64,000 nt of DNA. Source: Oppiella nova. Taxonomy: Eukaryota > Arthropoda > Arachnida > Sarcoptiformes > Oppiidae. Below are positions 1-7,648 of this stretch, in pieces. A program made the position numbers and the translations under genes. Location of the stretch: the NCBI GenBank assembly GCA_905397405.1, contig CAJPVJ010000016.1, positions 1 to 64,000 of the forward strand, written 5' to 3'. The notes under the pieces were generated by a model. The model saw nothing but the letters and a program-made list of their open reading frames with translations. It was not told the DNA's origin and ran no database searches. Each line of letters starts with the position of its first letter. Positions within the stretch are counted from its first letter, which is position 1.

Positions 1-469
1 ATCGTGGTTGATTGTTATTATTCAAGTCTGCAACACCATAAACTGCAAAACCCAGTACGGTGTTCAAAGTAGTGGTTGGTGTCAGTGAGTAACTACTCCC
101 ACTGGCATATTCACCTTGCAAACTACTGTCCTGATAAAGCTGATAAGGTACAAACTCATTCTGCTGGGCATGTTTCATCCGCCGAAAGTTATTTGAAAAG
201 TGATCACCACCATTCAACATCACCTTTACCGGTAGCCGTGCAGTACATTGGATATTCCAGCTTTGCGCAGTATTGATGACGGATCCTTTTAACTGCCCCT
301 GCGCCACAACAGGATGACGACCAAAATCAAGTAACTGTTCGACATTGCTGAGTTTGCACCCATTTTCAATGGTCGCCTGCACTTTAAAACTTGCCGAAGT
401 TACAGGATCAACAGCAAACCCACTTTGAACAATCGAAATCAGCAGAACACTTAAACCTATTTTTTTCAT
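1..469 (-). CDS. csuB: Csu pilus minor subunit CsuB (spore coat U domain), 3' end outside window
   Basis: Secreted subunit of the Csu chaperone-usher pilus used for attachment to abiotic surfaces. The visible 156 codons start MKKIGLSVLLISIVQSGFA, a signal peptide, followed by a Cys-bearing segment (ENGCKL, LDFGRH) typical of the SCPU domain. The second cysteine is in WNIQCTAR, so the usual disulfide pair is present. It is the third gene of a leftward series after csuA/B and csuA, with an 11 bp gap to csuA. The gene runs off the left edge. Assignment to CsuB rests on position in the operon and the fold signature. Confidence 0.85.
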   Translation of the reverse strand, partial: MKKIGLSVLLISIVQSGFAVDPVTSASFKVQATIENGCKLSNVEQLLDFGRHPVVAQGQLKGSVINTAQSWNIQCTARLPVKVMLNGGDHFSNNFRRMKHAQQNEFVPYQLYQDSSLQGEYASGSSYSLTPTTTLNTVLGFAVYGVADLNNNNQPR

Positions 470-480
470 GATTTTGTTCT

Positions 481-1035
481 TTAAAATTCAATGGTAATTG
501 GAATAGTGTCGGTATATTGTCCAAGTGAGACTGACCGACCATTATTAACAGTTTGCCCCATGAGATTAAGCGTTTGCGGCTGACCATTATTGGTCAAAGT
601 AATGATTTGATTAGGCCTTAACGCTTCGCGAGCAGTTCCATATAAGATGTTGTAGGCAAGGAAATCTGTGCCATTACTGATCGCACGAAAATAATTTGCG
701 CCAAAAGGTGCTGGTACCTTACTGTCATGTTGCCCCGCACCAAAGGTAACTTTTATTGGAGCATTGCCAGGGCATTGAATGGTCAAACCTGATGTAGAAC
801 CCTGACTTAAACTGGTCTCTATCACCTGATTAAATGCAGCTGTGGTTTCTCCAAAGTCTAGCTGCCCGAAATTCAAGCCATTGGTTCCGTTATTCACGGT
901 CTCATTGTTGATCTTGCAGGATGGCTCTAATTCAAGTTGAACATTTAACTTAGCGGCCAATTGCCCAGCACTGGTGAGCGATGAAACAATGCTACAAAGT
1001 AGCAATCCGATGCATTGTTTAAGTAACAGGTGCAT
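481..1035 (-). CDS. csuA: Csu pilus subunit CsuA (spore coat U domain protein)
   Basis: Pilus subunit exported to the periplasm and assembled by the Csu chaperone and usher, which lie beyond the left edge. It has 184 residues. Residues 1-24 form a signal peptide ending near SAGQLA. The SCPU domain follows, with paired cysteines in EPSCKI and IQCPGN, the LDFGETTA motif and a C-terminal beta strand YTDTIPITIEF suited to donor-strand exchange. A strong Shine-Dalgarno (AGGGAGG) lies 5-6 bases before the ATG. Second gene of the operon, 60 bp after csuA/B. Confidence 0.88.
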   Translation of the reverse strand: MHLLLKQCIGLLLCSIVSSLTSAGQLAAKLNVQLELEPSCKINNETVNNGTNGLNFGQLDFGETTAAFNQVIETSLSQGSTSGLTIQCPGNAPIKVTFGAGQHDSKVPAPFGANYFRAISNGTDFLAYNILYGTAREALRPNQIITLTNNGQPQTLNLMGQTVNNGRSVSLGQYTDTIPITIEF

Positions 1036-1095
1036 ACGTTCCTCCCTAAAACAGGCTTGTTCAACAACAAACCTGTTTACTGTTACGTATACTGA

Positions 1096-1632
1096 TTAGA
1101 AATTAACAGTCACCAATAAAGTGTCTGTATAATCACCCTGTGCTTTTGCAGTGCCAGTGTTCGCAGCAATTGCACCAAAAATTGGAACTTCTTGAGCTAC
1201 ACCTGTCGCAGCAGTGAAAGTCTGAGGCGTATTGATTGCATATGGGTTGGTACGTGCAGCATCACGATAAACGTTATAGCTGACTACATCTGCAGCAGTT
1301 GTATGTTTAAGACTACGATCAGCGCGTTGACCACCGTCAATGGCAACAGTAAAGTTAACATCTGTTGTACCATCACATTTCACATTGAGATGGCTGCCCG
1401 TACCAGATGAAGCAACTTGTGCAGTAAGGGTATTGGTCCAAGTGCCAGAAGTTTTACCAAAATCTAATGTACCAAATTTGTTGATATTGCCATTCACTGT
1501 AGAACCTTCAACAGTACAACCTGTTGAAACATTCAGTTTTACATCAACCTGACCCGTCACTGCTGCTTGTGTAGTCGCGATATACCCTGTACCCAATAAA
1601 ATAGTAAGGGTTAGTTTTGTAAAAATATTCAT
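1096..1632 (-). CDS. csuA/B: Csu pilus major subunit CsuA/B
   Basis: Major pilin of the Csu archaic chaperone-usher pilus, which drives biofilm formation on plastic in Acinetobacter. Hallmarks are seen directly: signal peptide ending TTQA, then AVTGQVDVKLN, the SCPU signature NKFGTLDFGKTSGTW, cysteines in STGCTV and NVKCDG, and the C-terminal strand GDYTDTLLVTVNF. The start chosen is ATG at 1632, which follows a GGGA element. An in-frame ATG at 1644 would add four residues but has no ribosome site. As first gene of the operon it should have the promoter in the 400 bp to its right. Confidence 0.93.
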   Translation of the reverse strand: MNIFTKLTLTILLGTGYIATTQAAVTGQVDVKLNVSTGCTVEGSTVNGNINKFGTLDFGKTSGTWTNTLTAQVASSGTGSHLNVKCDGTTDVNFTVAIDGGQRADRSLKHTTAADVVSYNVYRDAARTNPYAINTPQTFTAATGVAQEVPIFGAIAANTGTAKAQGDYTDTLLVTVNF

Positions 1633-2045
1633 ATTTAATCCCATGATGTGTATTATTTATTAACTTTTACACCAGAAGTGTGAAAGCATTTACATAATTA
1701 CATGTGATAAATACGCGTTCAATAAATACACTAAAAAACACCACCGATTAAATATAAGTTTTTATATTTTAAAATAAATTTTCAAATCAATATGAATTAA
1801 ATTACACCAAAGATTTAAACATATAAAAAACACTAAAATAATGAAGATTATTATAGATATACGCCTATATCTAATTATCTACAAAACCAAGATTTATAAA
1901 CATAATGAGCAAAAAAAACCCATTCAATTTTTAGGGGGAGAATGGGCGACGATATGGCATTATAAAATGCTGATCGAAAACTTTTAATTGACAAAAAGAT
2001 AAAAAACGTCAATTTAAATTTCAATATTTCAATTTAAATATAATT
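1633..2045 (-). promoter_or_regulatory. Upstream region of the csu operon
   Basis: About 410 bp, very AT-rich, without an open frame. It should hold the csu promoter. On the minus strand a TTGAAC hexamer (near 1720) is followed 16 bases later by TAATTA (near 1695), a plausible but imperfect sigma-70 pair. Csu operons are known to depend on the BfmRS two-component system; no BfmR site could be recognised by eye. Confidence 0.4.
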
Positions 2046-2282
2046 TTATAAAAATTTATCTCCTTCTTGTAATTCAAATACATTTTGCTCTTCCACTCTC
2101 AACGAAATATGCAAGCCTAATGCAGCAACGGCATTATAAATAAAATCATTTTCCATAATATCTAAGTAAAAATGACTTTCCCTGCTTACTTCCTCATAAA
2201 GCCATGTGAGGTCATTTCGATTATCTTGCATACAACTCAGTTTAAAATCACCCAGCTCACAATCAATCTCTTTCCTCAGCAT
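2046..2282 (-). CDS. Small hypothetical protein, start uncertain
   Basis: A 78-residue acidic protein with no family I recognise. It contains an acidic stretch (DIMENDF) and ends VFELQEGDKFL. The coding frame stays open to about 2339 upstream of the first ATG, with protein-like composition, but no in-frame ATG is found there. A run of T residues near 2327 raises the possibility that the 5' end is frameshifted or misread. It stands alone between the csu operon and a gene desert. No function is proposed. Confidence 0.45.
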   Translation of the reverse strand: MLRKEIDCELGDFKLSCMQDNRNDLTWLYEEVSRESHFYLDIMENDFIYNAVAALGLHISLRVEEQNVFELQEGDKFL

Positions 2283-3764
2283 TCGAATAAAATGCTGACG
2301 AGATGCCTGATTATTTACTGCATAAAAAAATGAGATTTTTCACCCATTCCTTTATGAAAAATCATTTCATAGATCTTTATCATACACACCCACTATTTAT
2401 GAGTAGAGTTGTTTATCGCTCAATAGGTTGATGAAAAATTTTCCATTTCAAATTCGTGGGTATTATTTATCACCAAACTTATAATATTTCAAAGTTAAGT
2501 ATTTAATTTCACTGAATTAAATACACAACAGACATAAAGCAAGTGTATAATTATTATGAAATTATTTACTAGCAACAATCTATTGATCGTCGGTATTTTG
2601 AGTCAATATCTATCCTATTTCATCAAAATAAAAATATGTTATTCTATGAAAAAAAATAAGACCAATTGTAAATTAAATAAAAGAAACCTTTATTTACCTA
2701 TATTCCAGATAAACCAAAATAAAAATTCAAAGCAATAGATTAAATTTATATTTTTTGAGAACCTAATCATATAAAATAAAACACCAATAGCCCCAAAAAA
2801 ATAAATCACTATTAAAAACAAAAATTTAACATTAATAATAAAAAAATATAATAATTATTATGTGATGATTATTTTTAAGCGTACTTAACAACAAAAAATC
2901 AAGATAAAATTATTCAAAAAACATCGTAAAAAAATCAAATAAATATTCACCAGATTAATCCTATTATTTATAACACCAAATACTCACATAGAATAATTAA
3001 AAAACATAAAGAAAGTCTTAACTTTATCTTTAAAAATTAAACACCCATATCGACTAGAGTTTTATTTTAATAAAAAATTTGATAAAATCAGGTTTTAAAC
3101 CACTCTCTTAAATATTTAACGATGAAATATGAGATTGAAGAATGGAACAATCGTACTGTTTTTATATTTAAAAATCACATAAAAACATTTTAATAATTCA
3201 CTGAAATTATTGATAAATTAATACAACCAGATCATAAGTCTGAAGTTGAGATAACAAGTTGGACAGAAGCTTTTATTTTCAAATTTTTTATGCTGATGAT
3301 TCTTGGTTTTCATTTGAATTATATCCATTTGAGAAGCAAAATAAATCTGATTTAAAGAGATTAAAAAACTTAATGGATCAGTTAAGCTCATATTCTTTTT
3401 AAATCAAATCATGAGTCTGAAATATGTTTAAACGTAATCTCAGTGATATAAATGATCAAATCATTTTCACGAAGAGTATTAATCAGTCATTTTGTAAGCT
3501 GCGTGTACATTATCCATCAATTTGATTTACAAACGTTCTCATGATGAAGTAGATCAAGCATTAAAATTGATAAGAATAAAATTTTTACCCATTCGTTCAC
3601 GTCCATAGATGAAAAAATGAGCATGGAGAGTGAGTCAGATTGGTATTGGACGTTCCTCTCGCGTTGGGAAAAGACGAGGATGAGGGCGCTTTTGTGTTGA
3701 TCTATACTTTTAAAAAGAACTTATAAAAGAAGCCTATTCAAAATATCACGTTAAAAATCTTATC
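2283..3764. other. 1.5 kb AT-rich desert with decayed coding remnants
   Basis: No intact gene is seen. 2340-3100 is extremely AT-rich with many A runs. From 3122 on, short protein-like segments appear in shifting plus-strand frames. A GC-richer patch at about 3595-3700 does not resemble its surroundings and is not identified. The stretch looks like a graveyard of small accessory genes. Confidence 0.5.
3122..3402 (+). pseudogene. Decayed small hypothetical gene
   Basis: Starts ATG AAA TAT GAG and reads MKYEIEEWNNRTVFIFKNH before stopping. Protein-like sequence continues in other frames: DKLIQPDHKSEVEITSWTEA, then WFSFELYPFEKQNKSDLKRL, ending in SSYSF and a stop. The pieces together span about 280 bp, which suggests a broken gene for a protein of about 90 residues. 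The family is unknown; the acidic, aromatic-rich style resembles small accessory proteins but this is not evidence of function. Confidence 0.45.
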
Positions 3765-4598
3765 TTAATTGTCTTTTCGATATTGGCGTAGCGTATAGCC
3801 TGTATGCTTTTTAAAATAACGACACATATAGGAAGCGTCATTAAAATGCATCTGGTCAGCAATCACTTGAATTGAGAGTGTATTCATTTTAAGTCGTTGT
3901 TTAAGATTAACAATCACCAGCCGATCTATCAGCGTTTTAGGGTTATCATTAAAAATTTGCTTACACAATTGCGATAAATAGTAGGGACTAATGTTTAAGG
4001 CTTGTGCATAAAACAAAACCTCCCGTTCAGCGTGACAGTGTATTGCGATCATTTCCCAAAACTTCCAACATAATCTTTCTTTTCTTGTGTACTCATTCTT
4101 GGCTAAGGTCTTTTTGTGATTGACGATTTCAGACAGTCCCAGAAAAAAATTTTGCAAGTGATTGCATAATAATGTGCGCTGATACTGTTCTGTGGATTTA
4201 ATAATAAAATCGGTTTGAGATTGCCATATCTTGATTAAACCTGCCTGTTCGGTATTGGGGGAAAAATGTGGCATTTGATTGAGATAAGCAAATAAAGCGT
4301 TTGGTAAAACAGCGGCAACTTCAGCAGCAAAATGACGATTGAATATACAATAATTACAAGAAAAATCAGCCGATTGGTTTTTTATAATAGTCAATGAATC
4401 TTCTGCAAGAACCAAAAAATCACCTGCTTGCAAATGGTAACTTTTAAACTGAATGCTTAAATCAGCATGGCCTTGTGTAATAAAAATAAGTGAACAATAT
4501 GCTAATAGCAAAGGCTGGTTTAACGAATCACTTAGATGACTTGTTCCCCATAAATAATCTTTTGCATTTTGACGAAGATAATTTAGATCACTTTGCAT
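3765..4598 (-). CDS. AraC-family transcriptional regulator
   Basis: A 277-residue DNA-binding regulator. The N-terminal half (about 1-150) is a beta-rich effector or dimerisation domain (QFKSYHLQAGDFLVL fits a cupin-like arm). The C-terminal third carries the two helix-turn-helix motifs of the AraC/XylS family: ALNISPYYLSQLCKQIF at about 200-220 and IQVIADQMHFNDASYMCRYF followed by KKHTGYTLRQYR at the end. It is divergent from the GNAT gene starting at 4750, with 150 bp between, so that gene is a possible target. The effector cannot be inferred. Confidence 0.85.
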   Translation of the reverse strand: MQSDLNYLRQNAKDYLWGTSHLSDSLNQPLLLAYCSLIFITQGHADLSIQFKSYHLQAGDFLVLAEDSLTIIKNQSADFSCNYCIFNRHFAAEVAAVLPNALFAYLNQMPHFSPNTEQAGLIKIWQSQTDFIIKSTEQYQRTLLCNHLQNFFLGLSEIVNHKKTLAKNEYTRKERLCWKFWEMIAIHCHAEREVLFYAQALNISPYYLSQLCKQIFNDNPKTLIDRLVIVNLKQRLKMNTLSIQVIADQMHFNDASYMCRYFKKHTGYTLRQYRKDN

Positions 4599-4749
4599 TT
4601 TGAATAAAATTTATTAAATATCTGCCTAATTATAATGATTTTGTTTTGAAAAGTACCGAAATTGCCAAAATATGCGCATAGGAAGCAGTCCCTAAAATAC
4701 CTATAGTTCATTTTGAAATGAGATGAATTTTATAAGAGGCTTTAAAAAT

Positions 4750-5322
4750 ATGATTTTGACAACTGAACGCTTAGTTTTACGACCTTGGCAGGAAAATGAT
4801 TCAGAGAGTTTATACGAATACGCAAAAGATGAACGCGTTGGGCCAATTGCGGGCTGGCCCGTACATGAAAGTCAGGCACAAAGTTTAGAATATATTCAGA
4901 CAGTTTTTGCACATGATGAAGTCTATGCGCTTGCGAAAAAGCAAGACAATCGAGCCATTGGCATGGTCGGTCTACTGATTGGGCAAGACAGTAATTTTGA
5001 TATCGCTGATAATGAAGCAGAAGTTGCTTATTGGATTGGTGTACCCTTTTGGGGAAATGGTTTTATACCTGAAGCGGTTAAAGCAGTCATGCAACATGCC
5101 TATGAAGATTTGCAATTACACGCTTTATGGTGTGGTTACTTTGCAGATAATGAACAGTCACATAAAGCACAAGCAAAGTGTGGCTTTAAGCATCATCACA
5201 CTGAAACAGATAAATACAATCAGTTTCTAGCGGATTACCGTACAGAGCATATCAGCTATTTATCACGTGAAGAATGGGTCAAATTGCCTGCACATTACAA
5301 AGTAAGCAAATACATGGATTAG
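4750..5322 (+). CDS. GNAT family N-acetyltransferase (RimJ/RimL type)
   Basis: Predicted acetyl-CoA-dependent N-acetyltransferase of 190 residues. It begins MILTTERLVLRPWQENDSE, the usual opening of RimJ/RimL-like enzymes, and shows the acetyl-CoA region YWIGVPFWGNGFIPEAVKA at about 105-120. The start at 4750 is chosen because AAGAGG lies about 11 bases upstream. An earlier in-frame ATG at 4723 lacks a ribosome site and would add nine residues. Substrate unknown. It is divergent from the AraC regulator. A hairpin at about 5456-5483 can end transcription. Confidence 0.85.
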   Translation: MILTTERLVLRPWQENDSESLYEYAKDERVGPIAGWPVHESQAQSLEYIQTVFAHDEVYALAKKQDNRAIGMVGLLIGQDSNFDIADNEAEVAYWIGVPFWGNGFIPEAVKAVMQHAYEDLQLHALWCGYFADNEQSHKAQAKCGFKHHHTETDKYNQFLADYRTEHISYLSREEWVKLPAHYKVSKYMD

Positions 5323-5455
5323 AATCAATTAAAGTTAACAAACATCAGAGATATTAATAAATAAATTAAGATCATCTTCTGAACGATTCATATGAAGCGA
5401 GAGAGCTTATTGATCTCTCTGATGCAGCTATGTAATTAAATTTTTTGAAGAACTT

Positions 5456-5483
5456 TAAGTAAGGGCGAGATTCGCCCCTTACT
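5456..5483. terminator. Bidirectional hairpin terminator
   Basis: Inverted repeat AAGGGCGA / TTCGCCCCTT with a two-base loop, between the convergent GNAT and DUF1304 genes. It lies directly against the DUF1304 stop codon. Confidence 0.6.
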
Positions 5484-5840
5484 TTAGTAATTCAAATTCA
5501 CGATAAGTAATGCCAATGCTGCTGGAATCGCTTGTATGTAAATAATTTTCTTACTTGCCGTTAAGCCGCCATAAATCCCAGCAATCAATACACAGCCCAA
5601 AAAGAAATTTGCCAGTGGTAAGGCATAAATTACGGGTGCACATAAAGCCCAAAATAAGCCTGCTGCTAAAAAGCCATTATATAAGCCTTGATTTTGTGCC
5701 ATGACTTTGGTGAGCTGTGCTTTTTCAGGCGTATTCCCAAATGCTTTTAAACCGTATGGTTTATCCCATAAGAACATCTCTAAAACTAAAATATACACAT
5801 GTAGCAGTGCAATTAAGGCAATTAAAATTTGTCCAATCAT
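5484..5840 (-). CDS. DUF1304 family membrane protein
   Basis: A 118-residue inner-membrane protein with four predicted membrane segments (about 3-22, 50-70, 73-93, 98-115). The conserved family signature is visible: a Glu within the first helix (LVLEMFLWDKP), then QNQGLYNGFLAAGLFW. Members of DUF1304 have no established biochemical role. It lies 65 bp after the reductase gene on the same strand, so it could be co-transcribed with the TetR-reductase unit. The context suggests an accessory role in the same response; that is inference. Confidence 0.85.
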   Translation of the reverse strand: MIGQILIALIALLHVYILVLEMFLWDKPYGLKAFGNTPEKAQLTKVMAQNQGLYNGFLAAGLFWALCAPVIYALPLANFFLGCVLIAGIYGGLTASKKIIYIQAIPAALALLIVNLNY

Positions 5841-5905
5841 CGTTTTCTTCCTTATTTTAAAAACGCTGATAGATCAGTCTCGCAACTGATCTATGCCAAG
5901 TACAT

Positions 5906-6883
5906 TTATGGTTTTAATAACACTTTGCCTTGGCGTGCACCTTCAGTTGCTCTGGCTGCTGCTTGTTGAATTTGATCGAAACTAAATACACCTTCAACAG
6001 GCAATACTAATTTTTTCTGAGCCGCTAAAGTCACCAATTCTACAATTAACTCTTTTTTTCGTTCTGCAGACAATTGTTTGTTGACCACACTTGCCCAGAA
6101 ACCTTTGACTGTCGCTTGTTTAAAAATGAGATCACCTGATGAAATTTGCATCAGTTCACCCGTCATACTACCAAATGAAACCAAGACACCATTTTCACTA
6201 AGTAAAGCCAACATTTCACCACTGGCTTTCCCCCCAATCGAATCTACTCCAGCAATTAAAGGTTGATCTGCATGTATCGCTTTTACTTGATCTTTCCAAT
6301 CCGCTTGATCAGTCGCCACTACATTTTGAATACCTAAACCATTCATTTCTGCAACCGCATCACTACGGCGAACCAAATGAATGACTTTTTGACCGCGAGC
6401 GTGCGCGATCATCGCAACAGTTTTACCCACAGCGCCATTGGCTGTGTTTTGGATAAGCCACTGATCTTGTTTTAAATCAATAAAATCTAACAACATCAGT
6501 GCACTAATTGGCATACCAATCAATTGTGCAGCGGTTTCATCATCTATTGCATCAATTAAAGGTACAACACCATGCGCAGGCGCAATAAAGTATTCCGCCC
6601 AACTGCCGTGAACCGCGGCAACTGCAATACGTTGCCCGACAGACACTGCATCGACACCTTCACCGACGGCATCAATCACACCAACCGCTTCGCTTCCCCC
6701 AATTGCAGGAAGTGTCGGCTTATAGCCATAACTTCCTCTCACCGTCCAGACGTCATGGTTATGCATTGGAGATAAAATCATTTTAATACGAACTTCGCCC
6801 GCTTTAGGCTCTGGCTTTGGCATGTCTGCTGCTGCTAATACGTCGACAGGTTCGCCAAAAACTTGATGAATAATACTTTTCAT
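5906..6883 (-). CDS. Zinc-independent MDR-family alcohol dehydrogenase / quinone reductase-like oxidoreductase
   Basis: Predicted cytosolic NAD(P)H-dependent reductase of the medium-chain dehydrogenase superfamily, 325 residues. The N-terminal GroES-like domain contains GGSEAVGVIDAVGEGVD (about 62-78). The Rossmann domain has the dinucleotide loop NTANGAVGKTVA (about 147-158). The zinc-ligand cysteines of true alcohol dehydrogenases are absent, which fits enoyl-reductase or quinone-reductase relatives. It starts 9 bp after the TetR regulator gene, so the two form an operon. Together with a NemR-like operator this suggests induction by reactive electrophiles. Confidence 0.85.
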   Translation of the reverse strand: MKSIIHQVFGEPVDVLAAADMPKPEPKAGEVRIKMILSPMHNHDVWTVRGSYGYKPTLPAIGGSEAVGVIDAVGEGVDAVSVGQRIAVAAVHGSWAEYFIAPAHGVVPLIDAIDDETAAQLIGMPISALMLLDFIDLKQDQWLIQNTANGAVGKTVAMIAHARGQKVIHLVRRSDAVAEMNGLGIQNVVATDQADWKDQVKAIHADQPLIAGVDSIGGKASGEMLALLSENGVLVSFGSMTGELMQISSGDLIFKQATVKGFWASVVNKQLSAERKKELIVELVTLAAQKKLVLPVEGVFSFDQIQQAAARATEGARQGKVLLKP

Positions 6884-6892
6884 TTGTTATTC

Positions 6893-7495
6893 CTATATAG
6901 GTTTTAGTAATTGCTGTGTGGTTTCTAAAGCCAAATAAAGTGCTTGTTTGTTCTGTGCAAGTTTCGCCAATAAAGCTGCGCCTAACCAGAGTTGATACAT
7001 GGTTTGTGCCATTTTCTCAGGCTCAATATGTTGTGGAATTGAGCCATCCTGTTGCCCCTCACTTAGTAAATTTGCAATGCGTTCAGTCAGCTTGCTTACA
7101 CCAAAATTTAAAATCTGACGCATATCTTCGGATAAGTCAGAGACCTCTGCTGCAAGTTTTACAATCAGACAATTCTCAGCCCAACCACCTTCGTTATGGC
7201 ATGGATCATCAATCCATGCTTGCCAAAGCGCGACTAAACGCGCATAAGCACTCCGCTCTTCTTGTAGAATTAATTGATCGATTTTCACTTTATAATCAGC
7301 AAGGTATTGCTGTAAAAGCGCACAACCAAATGCTTCTTTGGAAGAAAAGTAATAATAGAACGAGCCTTTGGGTACACCGCAGGTCGTTAATATTTCCTGT
7401 AAGCCAACTCCAACAAAACCTTTATGTAATACCAGCTTAAAACTGGTATTTAAGATATGTTGGCGAGTCGCTTCACTTTTATCTGATCGTTTCAT
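6893..7495 (-). CDS. TetR/AcrR-family repressor, NemR/AcuR-like
   Basis: A 200-residue repressor. The N-terminal helix-turn-helix is clear: ATRQHILNTSFKLVLHKGF followed by GLQEILTTCGVPKGSFYYYF at about 25-50. A cysteine sits in the recognition region (TTCGVPKG), as in NemR- and AcuR-like proteins that sense electrophiles, but whether it is a sensor is inference. ATG at 7495 is preferred over an upstream in-frame TTG at 7513. It heads an operon with the reductase gene. The palindrome at 7517-7531, 22 bp upstream, is likely its own operator. Confidence 0.85.
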   Translation of the reverse strand: MKRSDKSEATRQHILNTSFKLVLHKGFVGVGLQEILTTCGVPKGSFYYYFSSKEAFGCALLQQYLADYKVKIDQLILQEERSAYARLVALWQAWIDDPCHNEGGWAENCLIVKLAAEVSDLSEDMRQILNFGVSKLTERIANLLSEGQQDGSIPQHIEPEKMAQTMYQLWLGAALLAKLAQNKQALYLALETTQQLLKPI

Positions 7496-7516
7496 GTACA
7501 CACTATAAATCAATAA

Positions 7517-7531
7517 TAGACCAGTCGTCTA
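7517..7531. promoter_or_regulatory. NemR-like operator palindrome
   Basis: TAGACCAGTCGTCTA: perfect 5 bp arms TAGAC/GTCTA around a 5 bp spacer. It lies just upstream of the TetR gene. The arms match the TAGAC...GTCTA design known for NemR boxes, so autoregulation by the neighbouring repressor is likely. Confidence 0.7.
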
Positions 7532-7648
7532 TAATTTTATTAAAAATTACTCAAGAAATTTAGTTGAGGGTTTTGAGTGCATTTTAGGGAGTAAATTGGA
7601 TTGTTATTTTAGCGAATGGCTGAAAATATCAGCCATCCTTCGATTGAT

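Noticed and set aside
2556-2738. A 60-codon frame starting MKLFTSNNLLIVGIL in AT-rich DNA
   Set aside because: No good ribosome site, low-complexity composition and position in a desert of A/T runs; chance frame.
6916-7440. A 174-codon plus-strand frame
   Set aside because: It is the antisense shadow of the TetR regulator gene, which has a clear domain structure on the minus strand.
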